Assembly: GCA_027886175.1 (NCBI GenBank)
Contig: JAJNNQ010000003.1
Coordinates: forward strand, 2,874,001 to 2,938,000
DNA length: 64,000 nucleotides
Source: Phylloscopus collybita
Taxonomy: Eukaryota; Chordata; Aves; Passeriformes; Phylloscopidae
Direction of reading: 5' to 3'
Shown piece by piece: positions 13,301-27,093 of the stretch; within the stretch, counting starts at the first letter, position 1; each line of letters opens with the position of its first letter. The notes beneath the pieces are model-generated. The model saw only the letters and a program-made list of their open reading frames with translations, did not search any database and was not told the origin of the DNA. A program made the position numbers and the translations under genes.

Positions 13301-16300
13301 CTTAGAAATTCTACTTTAGTCTGATTTCTTGCATCTCTGATTATTTTTTGTGTTTATCCTTCCCCCTTGCTTGGCTGAGCTGGCTCCTGCAGCCTCAGCT
13401 CTTTGCCTGCTGCTCCTTTGCCCAGACACCTTGCCCAGATTTGGTCACAGCTAAGAACACAGATCCCACTTGCATTTCTGCTTCTGATCACTCTCAGGTC
13501 TCTCTCTACCCCAGCTTTTCACATCTCCACACTCTGTATATCTGTGGAGATATTTGTGATAACTCCACTTGCCTCTCTGCTGTTTCAAGCTTGGAATTAT
13601 CTTGTTTCCTCATAAAGCAAGAACCTATTCTTCCTTCCTCATCCTCTCTAGAACATCCAAATATCTTCTTTAACATGAGTAATTCTATTTCTTACACCCC
13701 TTGCATCCTTTTGCAGTCTGGTTATTTTTTAACTGCAGAAATATTCTGCACATCTTCCTCAAAACCTTTTTTTTTTTTTTTCATTTAACATAGAAAGCAA
13801 TATTTGAGCAGATTAGGCGTTTCTGGGAGCAAAATGATCTGTAGCACCCAGATGCAGGCTGCAAATGCACATCAGCGAGGAACACCTAAGTTAAAACCAA
13901 GCAAATTAGAGAAATTTATGGATATTCTGGGAAAATCCTGACCTTGAACTGTCTGTGGCTGGTGAGTGTTGTAACAAGGCTGTAAAGCTCCAGCATGTGC
14001 TGTATCACAGCATGTTCTGTTATCAGCACCTTTGGAGATGACAGGAAGAAACAATTTTTTTTTTTTTTTTTTTTTTTCAGGATCAGTTCAGTCAGCCTAA
14101 ACCAGACACTTAAAATAGGTCAAGGAATTGTAAGCTGCAGCACTTAGTAGTCATTAATTTCAGTGATCAGCTCAAATGCAGATGTCTGCACTGTCACTGG
14201 GGGAAGCTTGGTGAGACAGAGCCTTAGTGGGATTTCCCTCCTTGGAGCTCTTCCCTCTTTTCAGCTCATCCACTAATAAACATTTGTCCTTGGCTTTATG
14301 GTAGAAATCCTTTACCAAGACATGAAAAATTTTCTATTTCTGCACCAAATCAGATGAGAGATGGCAAAGACAGGGGGATCCCTCAACAAATTTGCAGGAA
14401 AACCCTCAGTGCAGAAGCCCTTTTTGATCTTCCAGGGTTTATCCCAGGTCCTACACCTGGACAGAAGGTTATGTAAAACCTTGTCCAACCACCCTGTGCT
14501 TCATCTTCAAAGCAGCTTCAGTTCTGCCTGCACAATCACATCCTTTTCCTGGTGGAGATCTGTGTCACACTTTGTTTTAACGTGTGGCAGGCTGACTTTT
14601 AGCTTCCCTAGCAACTGTGAACACACTCAGAATTCCATTCTGGAGCATGGTGGGTCTGTTTTGCCCCTAATGGATGAGCTGTTTCCAGAGGAAATCATTC
14701 TCCAGCTTCACGTGTTCTCCCTGCTCACTTAGCTCCAGACCTTCTCCCCGGTGGGCAAAGCCTTCAAAGGTCACTATGTGTGTGTAGATGACCTAAAATT
14801 GCTCCAAGATCTCCCTGCTGCTTGTCTGCCATCTCTGCAGTGGGGCATTGTCCTCCAGGTGAGGCCAGGCCTCATTATCCCTGTCGTTAATCTAAGAAAG
14901 GCAATTTAGCGATGCTTTCCCATCTGGAGCTCTCTTTCCCGGCTAAAATGCAAACCCCACTCTGAGACAGGATCATTTTATCAGATTTGGGAGAGTTCTG
15001 GGAGTGCTTGTGGGATTTTTTTTTTTCTCCTGAGGAATGGCTCCTCTTGTGTTGCTGGGGTGGTCTTTCTCAGGTGGAGAACCTGCAGTTTATTAAATTA
15101 ATTTTATTTTGTTTACGCAGGGATCCAGATTGGAAGCATAGAAGAAGAGATGGAAGCTCCAAAGGGACAACCAGGAATAACTGTGGGGAAAGGACCAATT
15201 ATCAACATCCAGGCCAGGAATGCTGTGAGAGAGAGCAAGCTCTGAGTTCACACTGGGATCACTCCACACCAACAGACCCACTACAGAGCGCTGATCTGCA
15301 GAATTTTAAAGCTGGCATCTCTGTATATTCCTTAATCCTCTGCTCCAAAGGAGATTACGGTTAAATGTATCTCAGTGGTCCACATCCAACCAGGTTCCAG
15401 CCCCCAAACCAGAGGAAGACCCTGGAGCAAGACTCTCTGAGCCTCTAACAGGCACACAGAGGTGAGAGGAGAAACAACAGGAGAGAAATCAGGATCTGAC
15501 TCTGTCCAGGTCCTGAATAAATTGGGATCCAGGCACAGTCCAGGGTAATTAATTGCCCTCCACAGCTCCATTAACTTCTGTTGGCTTTAAGCACTTGCCT
15601 CTTAAAATTCTTGCCCAAAGCCTGATTTGGTATGTTTTCTTAATGTCTTCTTTTTCCTTTGGAAAATCCTGGTGTTCAGTTTGTGTAGGGAACCCTGCAT
15701 TGAGTAAAACCCCCAGGAGACAAGAAGAAGGAGTTGGTGGCAAACCCCCTTTTCTTTTGAGAGAACTTGCCCTGAATTTGGCAGGGTTTCTGCTCCCACT
15801 TTTCAGAGGTCATAGGGACTGGCCTCAGTTTCATGGGGAAGCCTGGGGAAAGCATTTTCCTTGCAGTGACTTTAGCTCAGAAAACCCTCCTTGGATATCA
15901 CCCTGAGCTGAAAAACCAAAACCCTCATAACCACTGATTTGTAAACTAAAATAAACAAATTGAAGCAAACAGCTGAAAGAAAGGCTTTCAACTCATATGG
16001 GTGTATGTCTCCACACAGTGTTACAATTTCTATCATCATCTTTAAACAGCTTGAGTGGCTTCAGCAGGAATCTCTGGACTCAGGATATTTTAAGTCTCTC
16101 CTCTTTGCATGATGCTTGGGTTATTTCTTCTGCCAGACTTTCAGGAATATGATTTTTATGGAGATATTTCATGTATTAAAATTCTCAAAAGGACGAGTAA
16201 ATAACTTGCTGCAGAAAAAAACCAAAACCAAACCTGGGGAAAAAATTAAACATGTACAGCTGGATTCATGGAGATACCTGAAGGAAGGGAGAGATACCAG

Positions 16301-17084
16301 AAAAATGAAGATGTCCAATGTGATAAATATAATTCAGTGTTAGCCACTAAATACCATCAGTGCTGTTCTCCATGCACACATCACTCTGAGTGCATTTTGA
16401 CCCTGATGTTTTATTACAGATGTTTGCCTGTGATCCTTGCCAGTCTCCCGGTACATTGCAGTGCCTGCACCCTTGGTTTCCCTGTGATGATGCTGCACGA
16501 GGTCATTTACTGTCCCCAGCCCAGAAACCAGTCCCTGACAGGCTGAAGGGAAGTGCACAGCCCTGAGACAGAAGTCTGGCACAACTCAGAGACAGCTTGT
16601 TAGGGCTTTGTCCAAAATAGCCTTGTCTGACTTATTGCAGATTAAAGGAGCCTTAATGGGGGCTGGTTGCTGTGTTTACTTGAGGAGTGCATTTGACAAT
16701 GCTGTGATTATAGGAACAGACACTTCAGCTTAGTTGACCTGTCCTGATTTAATTATTTTACCGTGCAGAGCCTTTGCTGGGCAGCCAGGTGTCCTCAGCA
16801 ATCAGCGTCAGGTACCAGGTTCCTGATGGCCTCCCCTGGCACCAAATGTGCCTCCAGGCCTGAGTGACCTCCCTGCCTCCATCCATGGATGTGCAGAGCC
16901 TGGGATGCTCTGCCTGCCCTTCCCAAAGCCACCCCCAGCACACAGGATGAGCCAAGGTTGCCTCAGCTTCTGAAAACTGCCTGGAAGTCTGTACAGGATG
17001 AACTGGAGCTTCATTTCTTTACTGGAGGAATGGTTAAGCTTTGGAGGAGTCTCCTCAGAGGTGGGCAGTGATAAAAGAAGAGTA
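10393..17084. other. Intergenic, no gene recognised
   Basis: Contains a 32-bp tandem duplication (12629-12683), a T23 run (14055-14077) and a candidate conserved block (10900-11340). A 117-codon open frame lies at 10977-11330 but resembles no family I know. No CR1 is seen. Confidence 0.5.
12629..12683 (+). repeat. 32-bp tandem duplication
   Basis: aacatc[c/g]t[a/g]atgtgggataaaca appears at 12629 and again at 12661 with two substitutions. Confidence 0.8.
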
Positions 17085-17157
17085 AGTCACAGACCACAGA
17101 AGGTTTTGAGTGGAAAAGGACCCAGCAAGATCATCAAATCCATCTCTTAAGTGAAGC
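17085..17157 (-). mobile_element. CR1 LINE 3' tail, minus orientation
   Basis: agtcacagaccacagaagg is followed by ggacccagcaagatcatcaaatccatctcttaagtgaa, the reverse complement of a CR1 tail. It abuts an oppositely oriented tail on its right. Confidence 0.75.
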
Positions 17158-17159
17158 TG

Positions 17160-17275
17160 AGTATTTTGGTGATATGGTTTAGTGGCCAGGGGGGTGTTAA
17201 GGCAAAGGTTGGACTTAATGAATCTTGGAGGCCTTTTCCAGCCTTAATGGTTTGATGATTTTGTGGTTGATGCTT
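17160..17275 (+). mobile_element. CR1 LINE 3' tail, plus orientation
   Basis: The order gatatggtttagtgg, gttggacttaatgaatcttggaggcc, ttttccagccttaatgg, gatgattttgtg is a CR1 3' end on the plus strand. Together with the neighbour it makes a pair of CR1 tails with both 3' ends pointing outward. Confidence 0.85.
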
Positions 17276-17527
17276 TTGCTCCAGCTTGGGGCATGCCTGG
17301 GCTGGAGCAGGTGTGGAGGAGAGCTGGAAATGATGGGAGGGATGGACAGGGCTGGATTTGCTGGGTGCTGCCCTCATGGAGCTCTGCATCCTGCTGGCTG
17401 CATGAGAGAGAGCCAGAGCCAGCAGGTCCTGGCTGAACGTACCCAAAATCCCCCCAAACCTGGGGCAAAGCATCAGCTGAATCCTGTCCTGCCCCAGGAC
17501 TCACACACAGCTTCAGGAATCGGAGAA

Positions 17528-17630
17528 CAATGGAATCATGGAATGGTTTGGGTTGGAAGGGACCTTAAAAGTCATCTCCCACCCTCCTGCCATGGGCAGG
17601 GACACCTTCCACAGACCAGGAACTCAGCTT
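17528..17630 (-). mobile_element. CR1 LINE 3' tail
   Basis: atggaatcatggaatggttt, gggttggaagggacc and gccatgggcagggacacc in order. It is well preserved, minus orientation. Confidence 0.95.
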
Positions 17631-20600
17631 CTCTCTCACCACCTTCCAATGCTTGTTAATTAGGGAATGTTGGTGGTGGTGGCAAGAGATTTTTGGCACA
17701 ACTTTCCTATTTGCAGAGTACAGGTGGCCTTTAAGGGAATGAGACCCAGGAGATTCAAAGACTCCTTTATTCCTGCTCAGTTTGAAGTTTATGTTGTTTT
17801 GCATAAGGTCCTGGTGGTACCCCAGCACTCTTAATCTACCAACTGCAGATCCTTTAAAACAGAGGGACTTAAGTCTCGTCATTTAATTTAGTCCAGGTTT
17901 GAAAGTTTTATCCTTTTAATTCATTTTTAATTCCTTTATACATTTTTAATTACATTATTAGAGCGCTTGTGCTGAAATTCACCTGGAGTGCTGCACAGAG
18001 GTAATTAGTTAGAGTAGAAGGAGAAAGCCTATTGTGTTTGGGGCTGTCGAGGATTACTGGAAATCAAAATATTCTGGCTCTTTAACTTCAAGATTGCACA
18101 CTAATATGGTCCAAATGCAAATCTGCAAACACAATATTAACCTGGCAAGTGTGAATGGGAAAGAACAAAAAGCCAAGCAAACACCCACCTTCCCTGAGAA
18201 TCACAGAATGCTCATTATTAGACCTGAAGCAGCAATGACACTCTGTGTGAATCTTGATTAAAAAATTAATTGCTGGCTCACTATAAAAAATAAAAAAAAA
18301 AAAAGTAGAAGAAAAGGATAAAGCAAACAAGAAAAGAGGTTTTTACAAACCTGGAATTAATTGAAACCCAATGAATTCCCAAATCCTGCAGTGTAGACCT
18401 TATTCTAACAGCCTGAACAGTCATTTCCCACTCCAGCTCCAGAGCACAGGTCAATAAACCCTGGCAACGGCAACAATTCCAGACACATTCCTATTTCAAA
18501 CAGTCAGAGCTAATTTGTTCTTTATTTACATTTGAAATTGAAAACAATAATGTTACATTTGTACATTTGTAAATGTTAATTTCACTGGTTTGCGTCTCTG
18601 AATTTTAGGGGGTAGGAATATTACTGAGCAGTGGAAGACAAGTTTGGTTTCTTCTGGTTCACCCAAGAAAAAAAATTTGCTGCTTGGGAAAGCTCAATTT
18701 GTTTTTAATTCTTTGCTCCCCTGATGACCATGCCTCTTAATTGGTATCAGCTCAGAGTTCAGAACCTCACTGCTCACCAGAGAGGAGCACAAACAGAGCT
18801 CAAGAGTGGACTTCAGAGAAAGGTTTGGAGATTATCTCGCTCAGAGCTGATGTTGGGCCCAGTTAGGAACTTAAATACCATTTTGCTTCCCTGGGAAAAA
18901 CAACGGATTTCACTGCAGCCTGGAGCACGTGCTGCTCCAAACCCGACAGGCAGAAATGCTGCTCAGCTCCTGGTGAGTTGTATACATGATAAATTTAAGC
19001 AGATGTTTGTTAGGAACTCCCTGACTCGCTGATCTCTTAAAAAAATAAAAATGAAAAGGAACAGAACCGTGTTGGCTGTGTTTTACACAAGTCCTCAAAT
19101 GCTGCAGGGGAGGAAATGGGAGCAAAACAATACCTGGAATGAAAGATATGAAAATTTTAAAATCCCAAGTGCCTTGTTATTTATTTATACCCTAAGGCAC
19201 TTCCAAAAAAAAAAAAAATAAATAAAACCAGGTGAAATTAGGTGAAATAGTAGATGAAATCTAAAGAGCAGCAGCAGAAAAGACTGTTTTTTTGGTTAGA
19301 GCATTTTGAAATTTGGAATTTTCACAGCAATTTAGAAAATTGAATTTTTCTAAGCAGACATAAACACTGAGATTCAAGGATTAAGCAGTGATATTTATTC
19401 AGACTTTTAGTTCAGAGCTTTTTTGGCCCCTCCATCCTCAGTGAAGCTTCAGAACAGACCCCAGTTTTGATGAGGTTTGCATGAGGTAACTCAGCAACAG
19501 AGGGCCTCAGAATCAAAGACAAATTTGTAATTTTCCACTGGAAAATCACTTTGCTATTACATTTGAGATTAACCACTGCCTTTCTCTATATATTCCCTTG
19601 AACCTTCTGTATATATTCCCATTTCTTCTCTATGGTTTTACCATCCACCCTGATAAAACAGTTCTGGAGGAGAATTTAAGTGAAAGACAATCCCCCTCTG
19701 GTACCATGCCCTGTCCAAGGACAAAGATCAAACCTGGCAGAAAGGGAAATTCCCTTCTCTCCAGAGGGTGTGAGTACCTGTGTCCCACAAAAGGATCTGG
19801 AAACCGAATCTTCCTTCCTTCCTTCCTTCCTCCGAGGCATCAAGGAATCCTTGGAGACTGCCCATATTCCTAATTCAGTATTTGTCTTATCTAACAGTCA
19901 AAAAAGAAAAAGGCCAAAGGTCCACTTAGAGATGATCAGCACCCCATGATTAAAGCTCATCAGTTCCTAAGTTGTTCTAAACAATCAAATTGTTCTGAAC
20001 TAAAATGTTCTGTGGGTGGCATAACATTTTTGTCTTCTGACCACATCATCCACAGGAACTCTTAATCCCACGTAATTTAAATCAAGTGAAGAATTTGTCC
20101 AGCCCACAGCTGCAACCTGGAGCTCACAGAAGGACAATTAAAAGGTACCTTCAGAGTTCCTCCTGTGTAGGGGAACCTGATGGATCCTCATTTCCCAGGC
20201 TTTCTGCTGGACCATCCAGCTGTGTCTGACTGCTCTGATGGAATTGCACCAGGAAAAGAAAATCAAATCCTGTTCTCTCTCTTGGCTTTTCCTTGAGGTG
20301 GCTTTCTTTCAGCTGTGCAGCAGAATGTCATTTACAAGGACATTACGAATTTGCAGAGCAGAGAAAAACCCCTTTGGGGGGGATGAAGGAACGCATCGGG
20401 GCTGGGGGGAATCTCCAGTTCCTGAAGGCCCCATTAGTTTCTAATGGCCTTGTGTTTCTGAAGGGAAGGGATAGATGGTGCTCCCGTGGCAGCTGAGGAA
20501 TTTCAGGGGCATTTTTCAGTCTGGGCATGACAAATGTGCCAGCCAGTGAAAGCCAGGCTGTGTTTGTCGCTGCTGCAGTAACAACTCCCAGTAAATTTGA

Positions 20601-21837
20601 ATTGCTGGCATGGGCCCGATTCAGAGCCTTTTAATGCCTTTACAAGACATGCCTGTGCAGACAGCTGGAAGAGGGGGTTGTTTTTCCTTGACCTATGTTC
20701 TCTTTGAGCATTCTGGGTTTAGCTTTTGTGTTTGTGGCAAGCTGAAATGTCAGAATTTCAGGTCTCCATCAGACAGGTCATCAATAAATCATAACGATCT
20801 CACACGCTGGCGGCTGTGCTTGTACAAACTTCTAACCCCAACAACTCACACTTGTTGCCTGTCTAAAGTATTTCAATCCTTTGGGAGAAAGGGAAAATGA
20901 TCTCTGCAAAAGTGTGATTATTGCTGGAGTCTCTCACCATCCTGCCCCAGAAGATCTGTGTAAATAAAGGTTCTCATGGCGTTTCTGCAGGATCAGCCCG
21001 CTCCTTTTATTTTGCACACACCATTATTTAATTTTCAGAATCACTCCCATCACTTTGGGGGACTGGATTTTGCTTGGCTGGGTCGTTGTTCACCTTTTTC
21101 TGGCCCTGACCTGCCTGGAGCACTGTTCTGACCTCATGGAGAGCCACGTACATGTGGATCAGCTTTGGAGCATTCCTGAGCCTCCGCTCCCAACTTCAAA
21201 CAAAAGCTCAAACTTACAGCTCAGAAGTTTGTAGCTTTGGGTGCTGGCCAAGAACGATGCTGTCAAGCTGATATAAACCATCTGCTATTGTATTTAACAT
21301 TTTTTTTTTTTGGCTCTCTATAACTCTGGTTGGGAGGCAAGTCCTTCAGCACAGCCCTTGAATGCTAAGTCTTGGATGGAAGGGACAATATGGTCACAAA
21401 CCATCAAATTGACTGAGCTCAGGGAAAGTAAAGTAGCAAAACACCTCCACAACCACCTGTGAGATCCTGGGCCTGTTACACACAGGGGTGGCTGCACAGC
21501 CTTGGTTCCCCCAAGACATTGAAGGAAAATAGTTTTTGTGATGACAGCAAAGACACAAGCACAGATTCAGAGCTTCATCTTTTTCCTTATGGAAATTTAT
21601 ATCAATGCTTCAGCAGATGAAAACATTACCAGTGTTTATCCATTTGGGTGAAAGCTGGATCTCAGCTGGAGGGTTTCTTCAGAATGTGAACATTTCCATC
21701 AAAGGGAACACGGGAAATACTTTTATCACAGTATTTTGGCATGTTTTTTCCTCTTTTCAGGTGGGGTCAGAAGGAGAAAACCCAGACAAAAGGTAATGAT
21801 GATGCTACTGAGAACTTGCTGTAGTTGAAGGTGTTCA
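17631..21837. other. Intergenic, no gene recognised
   Basis: AT-rich. A (TTCC)n microsatellite lies at 19810-19833. The block 20540-20900 is repeat-free and looks like a candidate conserved element. No coding exon recognised. Confidence 0.5.
19810..19833 (+). repeat. (TTCC)n microsatellite
   Basis: Five to six perfect TTCC units. Confidence 0.9.
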
Positions 21838-21898
21838 TTGCAGGGGGGTTGGATTTGAGGGATGTAAGGGTCCCTTCCAACCCAAACTATTCTACTAA
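21838..21898 (+). mobile_element. CR1 LINE 3' tail fragment
   Basis: ggttggatttgagggatg, then ggtcccttccaacccaaact and attctac are the last bases of a CR1 on the plus strand. Confidence 0.8.
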
Positions 21899-23038
21899 AA
21901 AAAGCACAATGAGCTCTTGTACATTTTCCCTCTTCACTGCACATTCTTGAAAAAGTCCAGAACAGCTTCCATGGCCCAAAAACATGGCCCAAACTCCTCA
22001 GCTTTTCATAAGCATGAGGCTGGAGTGAAATGATACCCTAGGAAGTAAAAAACTTATTTTATTCAGACAAATCACCTGGCTATCAGTTTTTGCCAGAGCT
22101 GACAGAAGGGTGAGAACAGCAGACTCAAGATGATGACTCTGGAAAATCCAAATAATAATCAAAACCCATGAGCAGTAATAGTGTATTAAGTAATCTACTC
22201 CACAGGCTTTGGAGCATGCCACTCTCCAATCTCCACGAAAATAAACCATCAGTATTTATCTGTCAACACTGCTTAATCCACAGTCAGCACCCTCAGAAAT
22301 GGGCCCACATGAAATAAAGTCTGGCACAAGCACAGAGGCTGCTTTCCATCCCACACTGCTCAAAATGTCAGGGGGTGACATATGATTGTATTTTGCAGCA
22401 GAAACCACTGCTGTCCAAGCACTGAGATTTAAACAGACATATTTATGTGGTATTCCTCATCTGGCCCATCAGCTAATTAATTTTCTTTTCTTTTTTTTTT
22501 AAATTTTTTTATTTTCTATTTTAGAAGAGTGTTATAAAACTTTGGAGAACATTGATGGGTTTGTCATGGTGTTTTTATCCACTGACTCCACTGTGCTTTA
22601 AGGAATCTTTTGGCTAAACAATGCAAGAGGATGGAGGCTTTTCAGCTTCCAATCCTCTCCGTGTCAGGAGATTATGCACGAAGCACAGAAATTATTTTGA
22701 ACCCAAACCTTGTCTGTGAATGTAATAGATGCAAAGCCAGAGCCCTTTGGCATCTCTGGCACTCACCAGCATTGGCCTGGAGACTGCAGATCCCCACCAC
22801 ACGATTCTGACAAACCTGATTACTAAAAAATGATCAAATCTTTCCACGTCATGTGCAGCACAGCAATCAAATGTGACTCTCCCACAGCTTATCTGGTAAA
22901 TCCTATTTCTCACCCACATCAGGAAAGGATAGACTGCTAAAACAAACCCCACCCACTTTTTTTTTATTATTTTTTTGCCTGCTCTGGGTTTTTAGGGTAT
23001 GCAGTTTTTTTATATTATCTTTATTATACAGTCATTTA
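21899..23038. other. Intergenic, nothing recognised
   Basis: AT-rich unique sequence with short T runs near 22490 and 22960. Confidence 0.5.
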
Positions 23039-23330
23039 GAGAGACAATTTATGAGAACGTGGAGTGACAGGATGAGGGGGAATGGCTTCAAACTGAGAGA
23101 GGGGAGGTTTAGATGGGATCTTGGGCAGGAATTGTTCCCTGTGAGGGTGGGCAGGGCTGGCACAGGGTGCCCAGAGCAGCTGTGGCTGCCCCTGGATCCC
23201 TGGCAGTGCCCAAGGCCAGGTTGGACAGAGCTTGGAGCACCTGGAACAGTGGAAGGTGTCCCTGCCCATGGCAGGGGTGGCACTGGATGATTTTTGATGT
23301 CCTTCCAACCCAAACCATTCCACGATTATC
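23039..23330 (+). mobile_element. CR1 LINE 3' end, well preserved
   Basis: Plus orientation: gacaggatgagggggaatgg, gaggggaggtttagatggga, gggcagggctggcacagggtg, ccctgcccatggcaggggtgg, ccttccaacccaaaccattcc and acgatt in order. The first part derives from the end of the reverse-transcriptase frame (equivalent to RGNGFKLREGRFR). The copy is 5'-truncated. Confidence 0.97.
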
Positions 23331-26300
23331 TGAAATAAGCATGACTGGGGAGAAGAAGGGAAAGGAGCAGCTTTAAATACGAGACTTAAAGAAACTACCT
23401 GGCAAAACTTAGAGCTACCTCAATTAAAGTTCAGTGCCTGCTGTTTCCTCCTTGGGGCCCTCCCTCCTCCCACCTCTCCAGCCCCATCTGTGCCTCCTGT
23501 TGAACCTGTGCATTTGATGAAGGGCTGGTGTTCAAAGCAAGGCTTCACCACCATTAGCTCTCATTAAACCCCACAGGTGGTAACCATGAGTCAGGGCAGT
23601 GCCCTGGAACCACAGCCCCTGGAGATGCCACTGAACGGGTGGCAAATGTTCTGTGGAGTGCTGGAGTCACACAGGCTCACTTCGCCTCAGCACTCTTTTT
23701 TTCTTTTTTTTTTTTTTTTAGGAGTGGGGCTGGAGGTGCTTCAGCAATGTTTTATTAAGACAAATGTGCACAGAAGCGATTTTTACATCACCGGTGTTCA
23801 GGAAACCGGAGGTTTTTTGGAGGTAAAAAGAGGGATTGTCCGGGGATGAGATGCATTTGTGTACTCAGGCTAATCAGGAAAAAGGATACAACTGCTAGAA
23901 AAAGGCAGAGATAATGGCAAACAAAGCCAAATAGTCATTGTATTCAGGATCTTCCTCATAAACAGTCCTAGGTACATTTTTAAAGTTATTATGAGAAACA
24001 CTGCATGACTGGACAGCAAAGACACAACACAGCTGCACTTTTTCTTGTTGCTAACCATCCTTTAGTACCTAAAAAGCTGAATCTTTGTCTGTTCTTTGTT
24101 TCCTGAAAGCAGGTAAAGGAAATGCTGGAAATTTCGCCTCAGGAAAGCATTTTCCATTCTCTAGCCACGCAAGCTTTATCCCCAAACAGTTTTCTGTACA
24201 CAGGGATTGGTAAATCACATCCACTGCCTGTGCGAGGCACAATATATCCCCCACATGGCACTCAGCAGATCAACACTGCAGTGATTGTTTCATAAACATC
24301 GAAATCAAGTTATTAATGAACAATATCAGCAGCTTCTTTACGTTAATAATGATTAATTGCACTTCTATTTTGGAAAACAGCCGACCTCCAGCAATGGATG
24401 AGAATAACATTTGGTGCTGGCGTCTCTCCTGCAAAGCTTACAAATAATTTGGTAGAGCAGCTAATTATCTGACAAAGCCAATCAGTCATTAATCTCTTAG
24501 GAGATTCCAGGAGACCATTCTTTTATAGAAGTCAATCATTATTATTTTTTAATTTTTTTTTGCTGTTTTTCATTGGACAGACTCTCTGATGTCACCACTC
24601 AAAATCTGGAGCTCTCCTCAGTCTGCCTTACTAAATCCATTGGAGCTGCAGCATTTTTATTAAAACCAAACATTTCTTGAGTTCTGGAGTTCTTAAAGGG
24701 AAGTGTGTGCAGAAATTTGTTCCAAAAATAATATATGTTATATGAAAATGTTTTCTTTTTTTCATAGGAATTTAATGCTTAGTGCATCACCAAGTGGGTT
24801 TCAGCCCAAATACCAGAAATGTAGTTTGGATTCTGAGATACACAAAGAGATTCAAAATAAGAATTATTAAACACTCATCACAGAATTGGTCCATAAAATA
24901 GTGGAGAAAACTTCACAAAAACTGCTCCTATTCTCAGAAGAACGTTTCCATATTAATTTTCCTTCCAAAATAGGTCACTCTTTGTTATTAAATAACTATT
25001 GCTTGCTTGATTTCTTTTTAAAAGGAAAACTACAAGGCTGACATGAAACTTGGGAGGTATTTTTGACTGGAATGTGCTTTTTAAATGAGACCTACTTCTA
25101 CTCCTTCTATTTCTTTTCTATTTCTTGCACCAGTTCCTCTTGTTGAACTTCCAAATTCAGGAGGAGATGATGTCCTCATTTATTCCCTCTTGCTCTGGGT
25201 TGCTTGCAGAACCTTATTTTCCCCACTCCTCATTCCCATCACTTTTTCAAAAGGAGGTGGGATGAAAAGGGTGTATTTATGGAATCCTTTGTGATTTATT
25301 ATATGTTTTTTTAAAACATGTGGAATACTGGATCAGATCCATAGGTGCACACCTGCAGGCAAATTGGGGAGCAGGAGAAGGAAAAGGAGGTTGGCAAGTG
25401 GACAACTGCAAGATTTCACAGCTTCTCGAGGGCAGGGATTGTTTTTTACCCAATAAAGATGCAAGAAATGACCAAAACACTGAGTTGAATGCGATGAAAC
25501 ATAAAAAAAACCCTCACTGATTTTATATGTGAATGCATCAAAAGAGGCTTGGATGGAGGTTTTCCAGGCTGGGGGTGCACTCCAAGGGACCTGCAGGAGA
25601 TGCTCAGCCTCCAGGCCACCTGCAGATCCCAAATTTCAGCTCCTCCAATGCCCATGGGCACCGTGACCCACTGGCAACATCCCTTTGTCCCTCTGCCCAC
25701 CTCCTGCATCCCACAGGTGATATCCCTGCTCCATCACAGGTGTTTGGAGATGGGGAATTGGTTCCCACAGGCAGTTTGTCCCTCCTCCTCTTCCAAGAAG
25801 GTCCCTGCAAAGATGGTGCCCATGGAAACCATGGAGCTGCAGAGTTTTACAGCCCACATTTCTGACAAAGTGGTGCCAAAGTGTTTCCCATATCTCTTTT
25901 AAAAGTAGCAATTATGGTATCTCCTGCACTTCAGCCTGCAATAAAACACCTGGTTGTGGAAGTTTTTGGGAAACGTCTATGCACAGCCATTGCCACTCGG
26001 TGTTTTTGGCCTCATAAACCGTGTTACTGTTCACTTTGCTTTGCCTAACTGCAGGCCAATTAATTTTCCTTTACATTAACTTGCCTGAGCAGGAACACAC
26101 AATCCCCAAAGGAGTAATGCATTGCTTGCCCTCCTCATTTCCTTCCCCAAATGAGCTGTGGGCGCTTCAGGTTCCCAATGCAGCTGTAAATCTCCCAAGC
26201 TGCTTAGGGGAGAGGTGGGCTGCAGGTAGGATGCAATCCAAGAATCCCTCCTAAATGCACTGGGATTGAGCCATGAGGGAGAATCCTTGCAAAGAACTTG

Positions 26301-26334
26301 TGTTTGGGAAAGGGAAGCTGGAGCACATCCCCTG
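23331..26334. other. Intergenic, no gene recognised
   Basis: Short T-rich run at 23697-23719. The block 24280-24545 is rich in homeodomain-type ATTA motifs and repeat-free. A GC-richer stretch at 25550-25860 carries overlapping open frames on both strands but no recognisable protein. Confidence 0.5.
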
Positions 26335-26406
26335 CCTGTGTCAGGAGGCTGGAACGAGGTGGTTTTGAAAGTCCCTTCCAACCCAAACCACTCCATGATT
26401 TTCTGA
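26335..26406 (+). mobile_element. CR1 LINE 3' tail fragment
   Basis: gaacgaggtggttttgaaagtcccttccaac, then ccaaaccactcc and atgatt are a plus-strand CR1 tail. Confidence 0.88.
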
Positions 26407-27093
26407 TGTGCTCTTTACCAGAATCCTCCAGGATCTGTACTAATTCCAAGTGCTGTCAGGTCACCTTTATAAATAGGGGACATATCAAGATATGAACAAG
26501 GAGCTGTTTTCTTGTACCTCATCCACGTAGAGGATGATTGCAGAGCATCCATATGGTTCCTCTTCTGTGCTTGGTACAACTACACCTGGCCCAAAACATT
26601 TATTGGATGTAGTATCCCAGGAATTATATGGCCCCTGAGACAGCAGAGCTGGTGCTTCTGCCAGGGTAAGTTATGTTACAGCTAAATAATGTTACAACCC
26701 AAAGTTCATTGTGCTACAGGAAGTGTGGGAAAAGGTTTAAAGGGATCTTTGCTTTCCCAAAGGATCTATGTTTCTTCACCTTCCATCCCTGCAGTCTAAA
26801 AATGTTATCTCTATTACCTCAACAATCTTTTTTTTTTTTTTTTTTTTTTTAAGGCTTTGCTGGTTATTTCTGTGTGCTTGTAGGTTTTGGTGGCTCTTTT
26901 CCTCTTTGCCGTCTTTTATGTATGCATGAAAAATGAATAAAAGCTGTGCAATAAAAGATATTTCATTAATAAAAGCTTTTCAGATCTTTACTAACCACTA
27001 GTGCCATTAGTCAGGGAGATGAGAAAATTCCTCACAGTCAGAATTCCCCAGCTGATTCTCTGAGACAGCAAAAAAGGGTAAAAATCTGTTGCA

